A DNA stretch of 64,000 nt, taken from assembly GCA_034440635.1 (NCBI GenBank), contig JAOTON010001698.1:62001-126000 (forward strand). The letters run 5' to 3'. The notes below the pieces were generated by a model. The model was not told the origin of the DNA, searched no databases, and worked only from the letters and a program-made list of their open reading frames with translations. Numbering within the stretch: the first letter of the stretch is position 1; every line of letters begins with the position of its first letter. A program made the position numbers and the translations under genes. Below, piece by piece: positions 42,848-55,400 of the stretch. This stretch comes from Lepas anatifera. Lineage: Eukaryota; Arthropoda; Thecostraca; Lepadidae.

Positions 42848-44225
42848 ACCTCGGGAATGGGGCATGAAACAATGGTGTTGAAAATTTCAAAGCTGATCTG
42901 AAACTTTGTACTAAAAAACAGAAACCTCAAAATTTCCCCATATGCCTACACTAGGAAAATAAGCAAACATAAAAATCATGACAGTCACTTTAATTTTACC
43001 TTGAATTGAAATTCACCGGAAAGATGCGAACACGATCAAGGAAGAGCTAAAACAAGGCCGTGGCCACCTTGGCAAGGCCGATGTTTCGTGGCCACCTTGG
43101 AAAATCATTGGGGGAGTGCAAAAAGACCCTCACGTAGCCAGGTGGAGATTAAGTGAAACGACATTTTTAGTTTGAGCCTATTTTCGTCAAGTTTTGATCC
43201 AAAGAAATGGATAGATCTAGCAGGGACTTTAGATAAGTGAATACTTGGGGTTCATCAGGTGGAAAATGTTATTTTAAAAGCACCAACGGGGAGGGATCTA
43301 GCTCCATCTCGTTACTATGCAGGATTCGGTACCATGGGCTCAATTATTTTGGAATTAGTTTTGGAGAAATGAGATTTTGCAAACCATAAACAAAGTTGAT
43401 GGGAGGAGCTTTGATCACTGTGGAATCTATTCCAGGTGAGGCTCATTTTAAGCTGCTTTCTAAGCTATATTTAACAAAACGGGTGAACTCGGTCTGCTTT
43501 ATTTTCAACATTTCTTCTCCTATACCTAATACTCCACACAGTCTATAGCTCTACTCACACGATTGTTTCCACAAAATTGAGCACCCTGGGACTGAGAGCT
43601 GTGTGGACAGATGCAGGAGATGGCAGGCAACAGCCCGTGTGATGACGGGTCCGGCCTCAGACCAGCAGGCCTCGGACCCACGAGCGGGGGCTCAGATGTT
43701 AGCAGACGACACACCGGCGGCTCCTCTTCTGCCGTCCTAACTGGCACACCCGCCCAGATTGGCATCAGCTAATAATCACCTGCGCACGTCTACACCGCCT
43801 GGGAGGGGGTCTGGCGCGTCGTGGGCCGATCATGGGCTTTGGTGGTGGCCCGCCCAGCGCCGAGGTTCTTCCCCAACTCCTCCTAAGGCGCCGTCGGCAC
43901 TCCCTGCCGGGCAGAGGGGATACATCTACTCCTTCCAGGCAGGTGGTAAAAGGATGAACTGATTTTGATCACCTAACAACTGGTGGTAATTCTCTGTGTC
44001 TACTCTGTTTTTCTTCAGTAAGGCAAAGAATAAAACAGATAATAAAACAGAGTAAACAGCATATAAATATGATTGAAGACACGGATTTTTTGGCGGCTTT
44101 TCAAACCTACTTCTGACATGATTTGTGCGAACATATATAGAAAATAGGTGACTAAAACATACAAATTCATTCTTCGTCTACACACTATCATACAGCAGTC
44201 GACGGAAACTGCACAAAAAAACTGA
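42848..44225. other. Unassigned DNA
   Basis: No gene is supported. 43560-43930 is moderately GC-rich with short frames on both strands and no recognised motif. Confidence 0.4.
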
Positions 44226-45233
44226 AACTTCTCTAGGTCACAGATTCTTCCGGCTGACAATTTGGGTGTTTCTAAAGTCTCTTCCTGTCTCCCAAACAAC
44301 ATGGGAATTTTTCAAGGTTCATGTCTCGGCCCTTTGCTCTACAGCATCTTTGCTAACGACCTTAGCCTGTACGCTGAGGATGCGGTCGTAGTACAGTACG
44401 CGGACGATACCCAAATCCTTGTCAGCGGCAAAAAATCACATTTCCGATCTCTCATTAATCGCATGGAAAAGGCATTAGCTTCATTAGATATTTGGTTCAG
44501 GGGTAACGGGCTTAAAGTAAACGCTGACAAGACCCAACTTATTTTGCTAGGAAGTGCTCCCAACATTCGACACATTGGCGATTTCTCTGTAAAATTTCGC
44601 GGTCTAGATTTAGTTCCTTCTATGAATGTAAAAAATCTCGGGCTCACCTTCGACCGCACCCTCAGCTGGAACTCTCACATTTCTCTTCTCACTCGTCAGT
44701 GCTACGGAATTTTGAGTGGTCTATCACATCTGAGACACTGCTTGCCTCCCGGAATCATCTCGCCGATAGTCAGCTCGCTGGTGATCTCTCGGGTCCGTTA
44801 CTGTATCACCGTGTTTGGCAATGGTACTCAAATCAACAACATTCGGCTCCAAAAAATCATCAACTATTCAGCTAAAGTGATCTTCGGCCGGAAAAAATTT
44901 GATCATGTTTCAGGTCTGTTACGTAACCTCCGCTGGCTGTCGGCGGGTGAGCTGGAGAGGTACCACACACTTGCAGTTGTACACAAGGCAGTGTGTCTCG
45001 GGGAGCCAGAGGAGCTGGCCCGGGGATTCGTACAGGTCGGCTCTGTTCGGGAGCGCAATACCAGGCAGAACCATAATATTTGCGTTCCCCGCTCACGAAC
45101 CAGCATGGGGCAGCGCAGGTTCTGCTCACGGGGTTCCTCCTACTACAACGAGCTACCTGTGGAGATAAGGAGGTTACCAGTACCTGTTTTCTGTTCTGCA
45201 CTCCAGGACCATATAATCACAGAACGGGATTGA
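44226..45233 (+). pseudogene. 5'-truncated LINE reverse transcriptase, C-terminal half
   Basis: A continuous open frame encodes the second half of a non-LTR reverse transcriptase. GIFQGSCLGPLLYSIFANDL is the QGS...LGPLL motif, VVQYADDTQILV holds the catalytic YADD, and NGLKVNADKTQLILLG and VKNLGLTFDRTLSWNSHI follow in the usual order. The tail ends with YYNELPVEIRRLP before the stop. It lacks the N-terminal RT motifs, any upstream endonuclease and ORF1, as expected for incomplete reverse transcription. The open frame suggests a relatively recent insertion. The clade is probably CR1/L2/Jockey-like; the 3' end at 45398-45427 belongs to it. Confidence 0.9.
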
Positions 45234-45397
45234 GGCGCGCTGAGTGACTTGTGTTGTTGAGAATGTTGAGTATTTTATGCATAACTGTATTTTAGCTGGA
45301 TTTTTATTGTTTTAATAGCGTGTGTATGTGCTTCCATTTTACCACCCCTTTACTGACGTGGAGTCGTAATAGCCATGCGGATTTGTGGATGACTCTG

Positions 45398-45427
45398 AAT
45401 AAAGTCTTTGTCTTTGTCTTTGTCTTT
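45398..45427 (+). terminator. LINE polyadenylation signal and (TCTTTG)n tail
   Basis: AATAAA at 45398-45403 is followed by about four TCTTTG units ending near 45427. A short microsatellite 3' tail is typical of several LINE clades and marks the 3' end of the element. Confidence 0.85.
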
Positions 45428-45457
45428 ATGGATATGTGCCGGATGTTCTAACTTTAA

Positions 45458-46288
45458 CACGCGCATTGATGGGGGCGGGTACCCGCCCCCTCAGGTTTTT
45501 CGGAGACAGCATAAAAACGGCGGCGCGTAGCGCCGCCGTACTTGGCATACCTTTTTTCTCATCATTTCTACAAATTTTAACAAAATTTCAAGGTTAGGTC
45601 ATCTCAGGTCAGGTCACCAGTACAGGTCAAGTGACCTGACCTAAAAAAGTTGAAGATAACATAAGTCGGAACAGGGTGAACTTATCCGATTAAACTCATA
45701 TCGAATTTTGGGGCCCACCGAGTTCTCTAAAATATGTTCCGGTGTTTTTTATATCGATGATCTAAGGTCAGGCACGAGCCATGACCTCTCTATTGGAAAT
45801 ATATGGCAAAAATTGTTTTAACTGAATAACTTAGTAACGGATGGTGATAGGGTGTTTATTTTAACTGCATAAGGTTTGTATTGTCTTTGCAGTTCTAATG
45901 ATATGTATTTTACCCAATTTGACCTTGACCTGACCTCAGGTAAGGTCAAATCGTTGATTTGACCTAGTAAGGCCATGTTATATATCATTCGATTCGGCTT
46001 GCTGCGAGGATTCATATAATTCAAATCGTTTTGCTCTATCTTTACTTGTTCAGATAAAATTAACGAAAACCCTAATTTACATGTTATCCCTAAGACAGCA
46101 TGTTTTGACATGTAATGACCTTAAATATGACTTGGCAAAAATGGTTCAAATGTTTTCGATTGAGAAGTAGATGGGCTACCCAACGCCTTTTACCGTTTTA
46201 GGCTACCTAGCGTGGTTCTCGAGATCTTAGGGGCGGGTACCCGCCCCCGTCAAAGCGAAGGTGACTCAGACCCCCGTCAATGCGCGTG
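45458..46288 (+). mobile_element. Family A TTAA-type element (A2)
   Basis: A full-length 831-base copy. The left flank is TTAA (45454-45457) and the right TTGA (46289-46292), one mismatch. It lies 30 bases downstream of the LINE tail. It has the standard family layout and no coding capacity. Confidence 0.88.
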
Positions 46289-46292
46289 TTGA

Positions 46293-49200
46293 CACCGTTC
46301 TTGGTGACCGTTGTCTTCGCACTACCCCATAACGACCTAGTCCTGATCTAAATCCAAACAATATGCGACTGACGCCGGGATAGGTTCATTTTTATGTCAC
46401 ACTTCTATCCCGATAGAGTGAAAACATTTCATCTCTCATTTTCAGTGGCACAGACAGGCCAAGAAGGGGGGGGGGGGACATCCCACCACTATGCTCTCTT
46501 TGTTCGGCCTTCCTCATGGAGGGATACACCTTTGGGTCTTCTGGTGCTAGCTTGGATCGTTTCTGCTGTGGCCCTTTTCTCGCTCTTCATCCCTTCCAAA
46601 AATGGCGACACTGACACAATGTTCGCAACAGCTGAACTTGATTGAAAAGTAGCATCCATCTTTGAAATATTTTAGGTTGAAATGTTTCTCACTCAGTAGA
46701 AAATCTAAAGAAAATGATGTAAGGCAAGGCCCAAACATGTGGTCTAAGGCAACTCTACTATTTGCGATTAGAAAAATGCGCAACTTTATCCAAAAAGATA
46801 ATGTTACACATGAAAACAAAAAGTCTGTCTCTACCCTTTCTGGAAGTCTTGCCCATTCCATATACAGAACTATTGGTCTGACACCTCTTTTCTTTCGAGT
46901 CTCTCTCTCTCTCTCTCCCTTCCGCTCTGGTCACGACTATCTCACTCTCACCCACGCGTCGGGCGACAGGCGGGGGTTACTCCGTCTCGGCGGCGGCGTG
47001 CCCGCCGGCGGCGTCGTTTGAAGCCCGGCCTTTGCGCACGCGTCGGGCGACAGGCGGGGGTTACTCCGTCTCGGCGGCGGCGTGCCCGCCGGCGGCGTCG
47101 TTTGAAGCCCGGCCTTTGCGCCGGGCGGCGGGTGGTCTCAATTAGAGCGGCGACGCTGCCGACAGCAGCGACGACAGCTACCATTCGACGGTGACGGCGC
47201 CACCGTCGTCCTATTCTTGTCCTCCGCACTCTCTCTCATCCCTCTCTCCACCTCTTTCTCTCTCTCTCTCTCTCATCTTCTATCCTCTAAGCCCTATCCT
47301 GTACCCCCTCTTCTGCCACTAACACGTCGACACACTGGAAGCGACAGCCCCCCGCCCCCCTCCCCCGCCGGCGGCTCTTCTCCCGACCTCCCGTTTTCCG
47401 CCAGAGCCGTTTGATCCGAGCCATGCCGTGACCTGACGAGACCAGGCCTTTGAAGCGGTGCCGTCGCTGCCGACGCCGGTGCGAGGGTCACGGTCGCGAC
47501 GGCGGCCAGTCGGAGCCGCGCTGGCGCCGTCGCCGCCGCATGCCGCGCGACGTTGCCGACGAGGTTATGACCCGTGAAGCAACGATGTGCGGCGGCGGCG
47601 GCGCGTTTGAAGTTCCGCCGAGCGCGCGCCACGGAGACGGCGCCACTTCAGACGCGGCGCGGGTGTGCTGTGACTCCGCCGCCGGCCGCGCCAGGCCCCC
47701 CTCTCATCCCCACCGTCGACCGCTGTGTCGGCAGAGCTGCAGAAACGTCTCCACCTCCGGCGACCTGCAAACCGACTGGGTATTTCTGTCGCCAATTCGG
47801 CTAAATTGGGAAGATCATGATTCACCCTAATGGTCTCAAGCTTGTCCCACGCCATTTTGGCGTATGCTCGGTCGCACAATAGCATCTGTATATAGCCCCG
47901 GCCTTCACTCGTAAATAGCCATTACACATAGCGCAAGAAGCATCTATTTCAAGCCCACTGGTCTCGATATAGCGTCCTCGTTGTCTACTCGAGTGATGTT
48001 TTCACCTCCAGTATCAAAGAAGCATGCACAGCCACCACATCAAAGCCAGCTGCAGACAATTAGCTGTGATTGTGTTTGCTTGACGGCCAGATGGGGGGTG
48101 CAATGCGGCGGTGGCGCAGTAGCGGGGTGCACAGAAGCCGGCGCGTCCGCAGCCTCGTTGTCGTCGCTGGCATGTAACGGCGGCGGCTGCACAGTAGCAG
48201 AATGACGCTGGCGTACAAACATAGCCAGCGTCATCCATCAGGACGGTGACGTTATCCGGCCAGTGTTGGGCCATCTTCCGTCTTCGCTGAACTCTTGCAC
48301 TGTGCAACAGCAGACAGAGGCTGGCGGCGGGGGCTCAGCGACGGCAGGCGCCGGGCACTGCCGTCGCTTCCAGGAAACACGCCGTTCAGCCAGATTGAGG
48401 AGCTAAACAGCCACATTACGGCGAGCTGTAAGCAGGCAGATTACGGTTTCGTAAACTGGCAACCATAAGGGCAGAACTCCATAGAAGTAGAGCGCACCAC
48501 ACGTTTGACACAGAGCTACTCGAGTGAACCGGTGGCTGAAGTGGGGGGTGGAGGGGGGAGGGGGGCAGTTCTGTTTGAATTTAGTGTGTGATGACCAAAA
48601 CAATACGGGATAAGAAATATTGATTCTTCCCTGTGTTGAATATCGTAACAGACCCAAGGTGAATTTTGGTGTGTCAGCTGTGGGTCACGATCGAATAAGG
48701 GCATGGAAATGAATATTTTAATGTTGTGTTTACCTACATCTATGGCTAACTTTAAAGATGCCTACCTAATATTGGGCCTTTGCTGGATGAACACCGATCT
48801 ATGACTTGTGCAGAATATAACAAAACACGTTTTGTTTTAAATTGTATGTGTATCAAAATTCACTTTTTTATAGAAAAAATGCCTTCTGCGCGCACTACTT
48901 CTTTATCGCAGTATCATGAGACCTACTCTCACCAGTCTAACGGCCGACGGCGGCAGTTCGGCGCCAGCGGGCCCCAGCGTGGGGCCGTTGCGGGCAGCCT
49001 CTGTTCTAAGCAAAAACTTATTTCTAAAAAAATCGATGATTTCTGGTACAAAATGAAAATCAGACTGATTTTTCATACCTACGCTCTGTCACATGGATAT
49101 CTCAATTCAGACCTCATTGTAAACAGCGTGCCACATTCCGTTCAGCGTAAAAGCTGCAAAACAGATCTAGTGAAGGCATGCTGATTCCGAGGCTGCAGGC

Positions 49201-51282
49201 TCAGAAAGAATACACGCTCTAAACTTATTGAAACTTCGAGAGCCAAGATAAATATATTCAGCAGTGGTATTTAACCTGGCTCCAGTAATGGTATCATTGC
49301 ATGCCAAATGTCAGATGGCATCAGCACCATTAAGAAGCCGCTGGGAAATATATTTCCATGATCGTTTGGAAATGAAATATTTTTCCCAGCATTGTCCCAA
49401 CCAGATGATGAAGTACCGTAAGGGCATGAGTCGATGAGTCTTAAAATGCTGGTAACGCCTGATATCTAATAAGAAGAATGAGATAATAATGATAACTCTG
49501 AGCAATACGAGTTATTTCAACTCTTTAAATAATACTTTAAGTCGGAAGTATCAGCCACTAAAGAGGCACAAAACTACACGAAATTATTCCGTAGTCTATG
49601 ACATTATGAAAAGTTCAAACTCTAATGGATAAAGCTTATACATTGTTTTGGCAGAAAATGGTGTGAGGCACCATGTTTTACCGATATTTAGACAGCGTGC
49701 ACTTGAAACGCAAAGGTAACACGGTGCCAGAACAGACCAACTGTTAGCCAACAAAGAGCCAGCCTCTGCCCCCTTGTTTTGTGTGAAAAAATATTCCACC
49801 ACGGTCTGCTTTACTGTCTCCCGGATATCATATTTGTAAGCCGTAACCGTCCTTAAGCAACAGAAATTGTTTCGAGCTCCGCGATTCGAAGCAAGAAAGC
49901 CGGGTGCATGTCTGTGCCAGGGTCTGTGTAGTCCCCCAATCCATTCGGTAACGTAATACGCCCATGCCTCTTAATGGAGGTGACTTGTTCAATACTTACC
50001 TATGTTCTTTTACCCACCGGTGGGTCGTCTGGACTATAGAGTTTCGAGATCATAAACAGCTCAGTGGGGGAACTGGGCACACGTAATTTGAAGCAGTGGT
50101 AAAACTTGTAGGTTGAAAAAATTTATTTTCGTGTTGGGCACACACAGAAAGGCAAGAAATAATGAGACCGTTCGTTCGCACAGCATCATGCAAAGCACGT
50201 GAATGCAGGTGAGGCTGAGTCATGACGGGGCTACGATGAGCAGCAACGTCGTCTTCTCCTTCTACCACCTCGGCACAGCGGTGCCAGTTCATAGCGTGAG
50301 AACAACTAGGTGTATTCTGTGCACAAAGCTAGACATGAGACAATACCACTAATGATACAAAACTCAAATCCATAAATATGCTGCTTACTTATCAAGATCC
50401 TGAATTTTTTTCGGGAAAAGATATATTTGGGCACCGATTAGAAATGATAAGAGATCAAAAAGATAGTCTGCCCGTCAGACATTGTCAAGCCACGTCTTGT
50501 AATGAAGTAAGCTGGCAGCCTGCAGTAATCCCTAAAGTTTTTATTGCCATCCTGCGGGACATGGATTACTTTTGGTGCTGGACACATGTCTGCTTGTCAC
50601 TAGCAGAGGGGCTAGTTGTAGCAGCACTCCCATTAAAACTACGCCGCATTCCGATGTAATTTTGCCAGGCCCGCCCTGCAGGTGTATCCACCCTCAGCCG
50701 TCAACAAGCTCCGTCGACAAACCACTTGTGCCGTCGCTGAGGCACTAGCACGCGTCGGTGTCGGCTCTGCCGGCCCGACCAAGCGCTGACACCGCGGCGG
50801 CAGGTGCGGCTCAGCGCCGTCCGTCATCCGCCGCCTCATCGCCGCCGACGCGCCCTCATTAAGACGCCGGCGTCGTCGCCGACGCGGCGAGCGGCTCGTT
50901 ACCCCGCCGCTTCCGCGTCGCCAGCGCGGTCGCTACCGTGACGTCGACGCCGACGGCGGCGGCGCCTCACATCTGGGCCGCTACACAAACGTTATGTTTA
51001 GAAGACTAATTGCTGCGAAATGGCCGTGGCACGACGCCGGAGAGGAGCAGAGAATGAGAGAGGGAGAGAGAGAGAGAGTGCATTTGAAGGGGGCGCAGAG
51101 GAGAGGTCTGCCTTATCCGAACTCTACATTGCAAAATGTGCTTTGGTATGGGGGTTGTCAGCCTTACGCCTTATATATATACTTTATAGATACCTTAAAT
51201 GTGTACCCAATTACGATATTGTTGGTTGAGGTTGTAGCGAGCTTCTTGGCTGAAAGCCTTAGCATATAACACATACCCATTG
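46293..51282. other. Mostly unassigned DNA with CpG-rich patches
   Basis: No protein family is recognised. CpG-rich blocks lie at about 46950-47800, 48080-48380 and 50690-50990, separated by AT-richer DNA. CT tracts occur at about 46900-46920 and 47250-47275. Open frames in the CpG blocks are arginine-, alanine- and proline-rich on both strands and look compositional. If a host promoter exists in the window, these blocks are the best places to look. Confidence 0.45.
46954..47121. repeat. 84-base CpG-rich tandem duplication
   Basis: Two nearly identical 84-base units begin ACGCGTCGGGCGACAGGCGG at 46954 and 47038. The period is a multiple of three, so frames crossing it show a 28-residue repeat. 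Confidence 0.9.
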
Positions 51283-51541
<259 letters not shown>

Positions 51542-52929
51542 ATTAGCCCAGGGGTGTAATTTTCCCAAAATCTTTGGAGGTGCTCAGCCGGTGGAGGGCG
51601 GCACCCCATAGGGGCGGCGGCGTTGGGGGGCGGCACCCCTTCATTGCACCATATTTTGCACCTTTTATAGCACAGAGAACATTCTATTTTATTGCTGGGC
51701 AGGTATTCTACAGCTTTTGCCAAACGTGTTTGCTTTTTAGGCGACATTCAAAAGCTACATACACGTCATAAAGTAATCCAATCTGAGCTTTAACCCTCGC
51801 CCCACGGGGGCCATCGATGGCCCCCCTAAGGTTTTTCCGGGATAGCAGAAAAATGACAAGGCGCAGCACCGCGGTTGAGGGCTCTACCTCTCACTGCATC
51901 ATTTTCCCATCATCCCTGAAATTTTTTACCCCGGGTCACCCAAGGTCAGGTCACCAGACGAGGTCAACCAAGGTCACCTCACTTCAACTTTAGAGCTCTG
52001 TAAGAGCTACATTTCAAAGTCGATCGATTTGAAACTTCCTACACTTCATGACCCCTCAAGGGTCTACAAGGTGTATATCCGGGATTTTTGGATTTCGTGC
52101 CCTGAGGTCAGTTCACGAGGCGACCTCTCCCATTGGAAAAGCATGGGGAAAACCTGTTTCATGATATAAAAGCCACAAAAATGATTGCAAATACTCAGAC
52201 TGTCAGAACAGCGTTTTTGGACACCCTTTCACGGATCCCAGGGGTCATATTTACCCTTTGACTTTTTCAAGGTCATCCAAGATCACCAGAGGTCAAAAAC
52301 AGTATTTTGACAAAAACTTTTGACCTAATTAAGCTAGAGCGGTGAAACAAACACCATCGTGTTTGTCTTGTCACTGGGCTTTCATTTGATATACGGCAAG
52401 GTTACTTTGTGACCTTTCGTGACCTCAGGTCATATTAGGTCACGAGGTGACCTCTGGAGGTCAAACCACTGGCGGGAGGTCTTTATGTTTCACATAGCGG
52501 AAAAATTACTGGAAAGTTTCTATCAAATGTACTTTACCAGGCCTCAATAGCTCTAATGACATAAGAGTTATGCCCAGTTTGCTTAATCATTGCATATTTG
52601 AGTGAAAATAGCCGATCTTGACCTAATTTGACCTCTGGAGCAGGGGCGCAAGTTTCCATATATTTGGGGGGCTCGAGCCCCCAATGCTCGGAGAAGCCCC
52701 CCAATGACCCGACGAGCCCCCCAATCCCAAGTTGCGGGCCCCTGCGGACAGAGCCGGGCCCCTGCCACGATTCCGGGCCCCAGTGGTCTACTTGGGCTAG
52801 CTTTGGCTGAGACCAGGCTCCCTGGCATGCTTGCGGGTGCCCTGTGGGCCATCCTTAACCTCGGTGTCCGCAACCAGGCCCCTAACGATATTTTTCAGGC
52901 CCACTTTGACTGCAGCCGGGTCCCTAATT

Positions 52930-55400
52930 CCGGCAGTCGCGGGCCTCCTGTCATCCAACCGGGCCCTCTGTGATCCACCCGGGCCCCCTGTGGACTGCAA
53001 CCGGGCCCCCTGTAATCCACCCGGGCCCCCTGTGATTGCAGCCGGGCCCCCTGTGATCTATCCTGCCCCCTGTGACTGCAACCGGGCCCCTCTTTGATCC
53101 ACCCGCACCCCTGTGACTGCAAACGGGCCCCCTGTGATCCACCCGGGCCCCTGTGACTGCAACCGGGCCCCCTGTCATCCACCCGGGCTCCCTGTGACTA
53201 CAACCGGGACATCTGTGATCCACCCGGCCCACATGTGACTGCAACCGGGCTCCGTGTAATCCACCCGGGCTCCCTGTGATTACAACCGGGCTCCCTATCA
53301 TCCACCGGGCCCCTGTGATACACCCGGGCCCCTGGGACTGGGACCGGGCCAACTGTGATCCACCGGGGCCCCTGTGACTGCAACCAGGCTCTCTGCGATC
53401 CACCCGGCCCCTGTGACTGCAACCGGGTCCTCTGTGATCCACCCGGGCTCCCTGTGATTACAACCGGGCTCCCTATCATCCACCCGGACCCCTGTGATAC
53501 ACCCGGGCCCCCTGTGATTACAACCGGGCCCCTATCATCCACCCGGGCCCCTGTAATACACCCGGGCCCCCTGTGACTGGGACAGAGCCAACTGTGATCC
53601 ACCAGGGCCCCTGTGACTGCAACCGGGCTCTCTTCGATCCACCCGGTCCCCTGTGACTGCAACCGGGCCCTCTGTGATCCACCCGGGCCCCTGTAATTAT
53701 AACCGGGCCCATATGATCCACCCGGGCCCCATGTGACTCCAACCGGGTCCCCTGTGACTGCAAGCGTGCCATCTATGATCCACCCGGGCCCCCTGTGATT
53801 GAAACCGGGGCCCCTGTAATCCACTCTGGCCCCTGTGACTCCAACCGGGCCCCCTGTGACTGCAACCGGGCCATCTGTGATCCAACCTGGGCCCCTGTGA
53901 CTGCAACCGGGCCCTCTCTAATCCACCCGGCCTACCTGTGACTGCAACCGAGCCCCTGTAATCCACCCGGGCTCCCTGTGATTACAACCGGGCCCCTATC
54001 ATCCACCCGGGCCCCCTGTGACTGGGATCGGGCCATCTGTGACCAACCCGGGCCCCCTGTAATTACAAATGGGGCCCCTATGATTCACCCGGGCCCCTGT
54101 GACTCCATCCGGGCCCCTGTGACTGCAACAGGGCCATCTATGATCCACCCGGGCCCCCTGTGACTGAAATCGGGCCCCTGTCATCCACCCGGGCCCCCTG
54201 TGACTGCAACTGGGCTATCTGTGATCCACCTGGGGCCCCTGTGACTGCAACCGGGCCACCTATGATCCACCCAGGGCCCCCTGTGACTGCAACCGGGCCC
54301 CATGTGGTCCACTCGGGCCCCTGTAATTACAACCGGGCCCCTATGATCCAACCGGGCCCCCTGTGACTGCAACCGGGCCCCCTGTGATACACCCGGGCCC
54401 CCTGTGACTGCAATCGGGCCCCCTGTAATCCACCTGGGGCCCCCTGTGATCTACCCGGGGCCCCATGTGATCAATCCTGGCCCCCTGTAATCCACTCGGG
54501 CCCTCTTTGACTGCAACCGGGCCCCTGAGATCCATCCGGGCCCCTGTGACTGCAAACGGATTCCCTGTGGTCCAACCGGGCCCCCTGTCATCCACCCGGG
54601 CCCCCTGTGACTGCAACTGGGCCATCGTGATCCACCGAGGCCCCTGTGACTGCAACCGGGCCCCTATGATTCACTCAGGCCCCCTGTGACTGCGACCGGG
54701 CCCCTGTGATCCCCGGGCACCCTGTGACTGCAACTGGACCCCCTGTGATTACAACCAGGCCAGTTAAGATCCACCCGGGCCATCTGTGATCCACCCGGGT
54801 CCCTGTAACTGCAACCGGGCCATCTGTGATCCACTCGGGCCCCTGTGACTGCAACCATGCACTATGTGACTGCAACCGGGCCCCCTGTGACTGCAACCGG
54901 GCCCCCTGTGACTGCAACCGGGCCCTTTTTCATCCACCCGGGCCCACTATGATCTACCCGGGCCCCCTGTGACTGCAACGGGCCCCATTTGATCCACCCG
55001 GGCCCCCTTTGATCCACCCGGGCCCCCTGTGACTGCAATCGGGCCCCTGTAATCCACCTGGGGCCCCTGTGATCCACCCGGGCCCCATGTGATCCATCCT
55101 GGGCCCCTATGATCCACACGGGCCCTCTTTGACTGCAACTGGGCCCCCTGAGATCCACCCGAGCCCCCTGTGACTGCAAACGGATTCCCTGTGGTCCAAC
55201 CGGGCCACCTGTGACTGCAAACGGGCCCTGGAATTCACCCGGCCCCTGTTATCCACCCGGGCCCCTGTGACTGCAACCGGGCCCTCTGTGATCCGCCCGA
55301 GCCCCTGTCACCGCAACCGGGCGCCTGTGATCCACCCGGGCCCCTGTGACTGCAACCGGGACCTGTGACTGCAACCGGGCTCCCTGTGGTCCAGGAGGCG
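52930..55400. repeat. 20/21-base GGGCCCC minisatellite of element zeta
   Basis: Two half-units alternate or mix: CTGTGACTGCAACCGGGCCC and CTGTGATCCACCCGGGCCCC. More than one hundred units are visible by eye with substitutions and small indels. The array is bracketed by diverged direct repeats at about 52737-52925 and 55409-55610 (both with TGGCATGCTTGC and CCCCTAACGATATTTT). Long frames with periodic glycine/proline/arginine residues on both strands are by-products. Confidence 0.92.

Noticed and set aside
53198..53824. 208-codon reverse-strand open frame rich in Gly/Arg/Pro (collagen-like impression)
   Set aside because: It lies wholly in the 20/21-base GGGCCCC minisatellite; similar frames occur on both strands and shift with unit indels. 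Repetition explains it.
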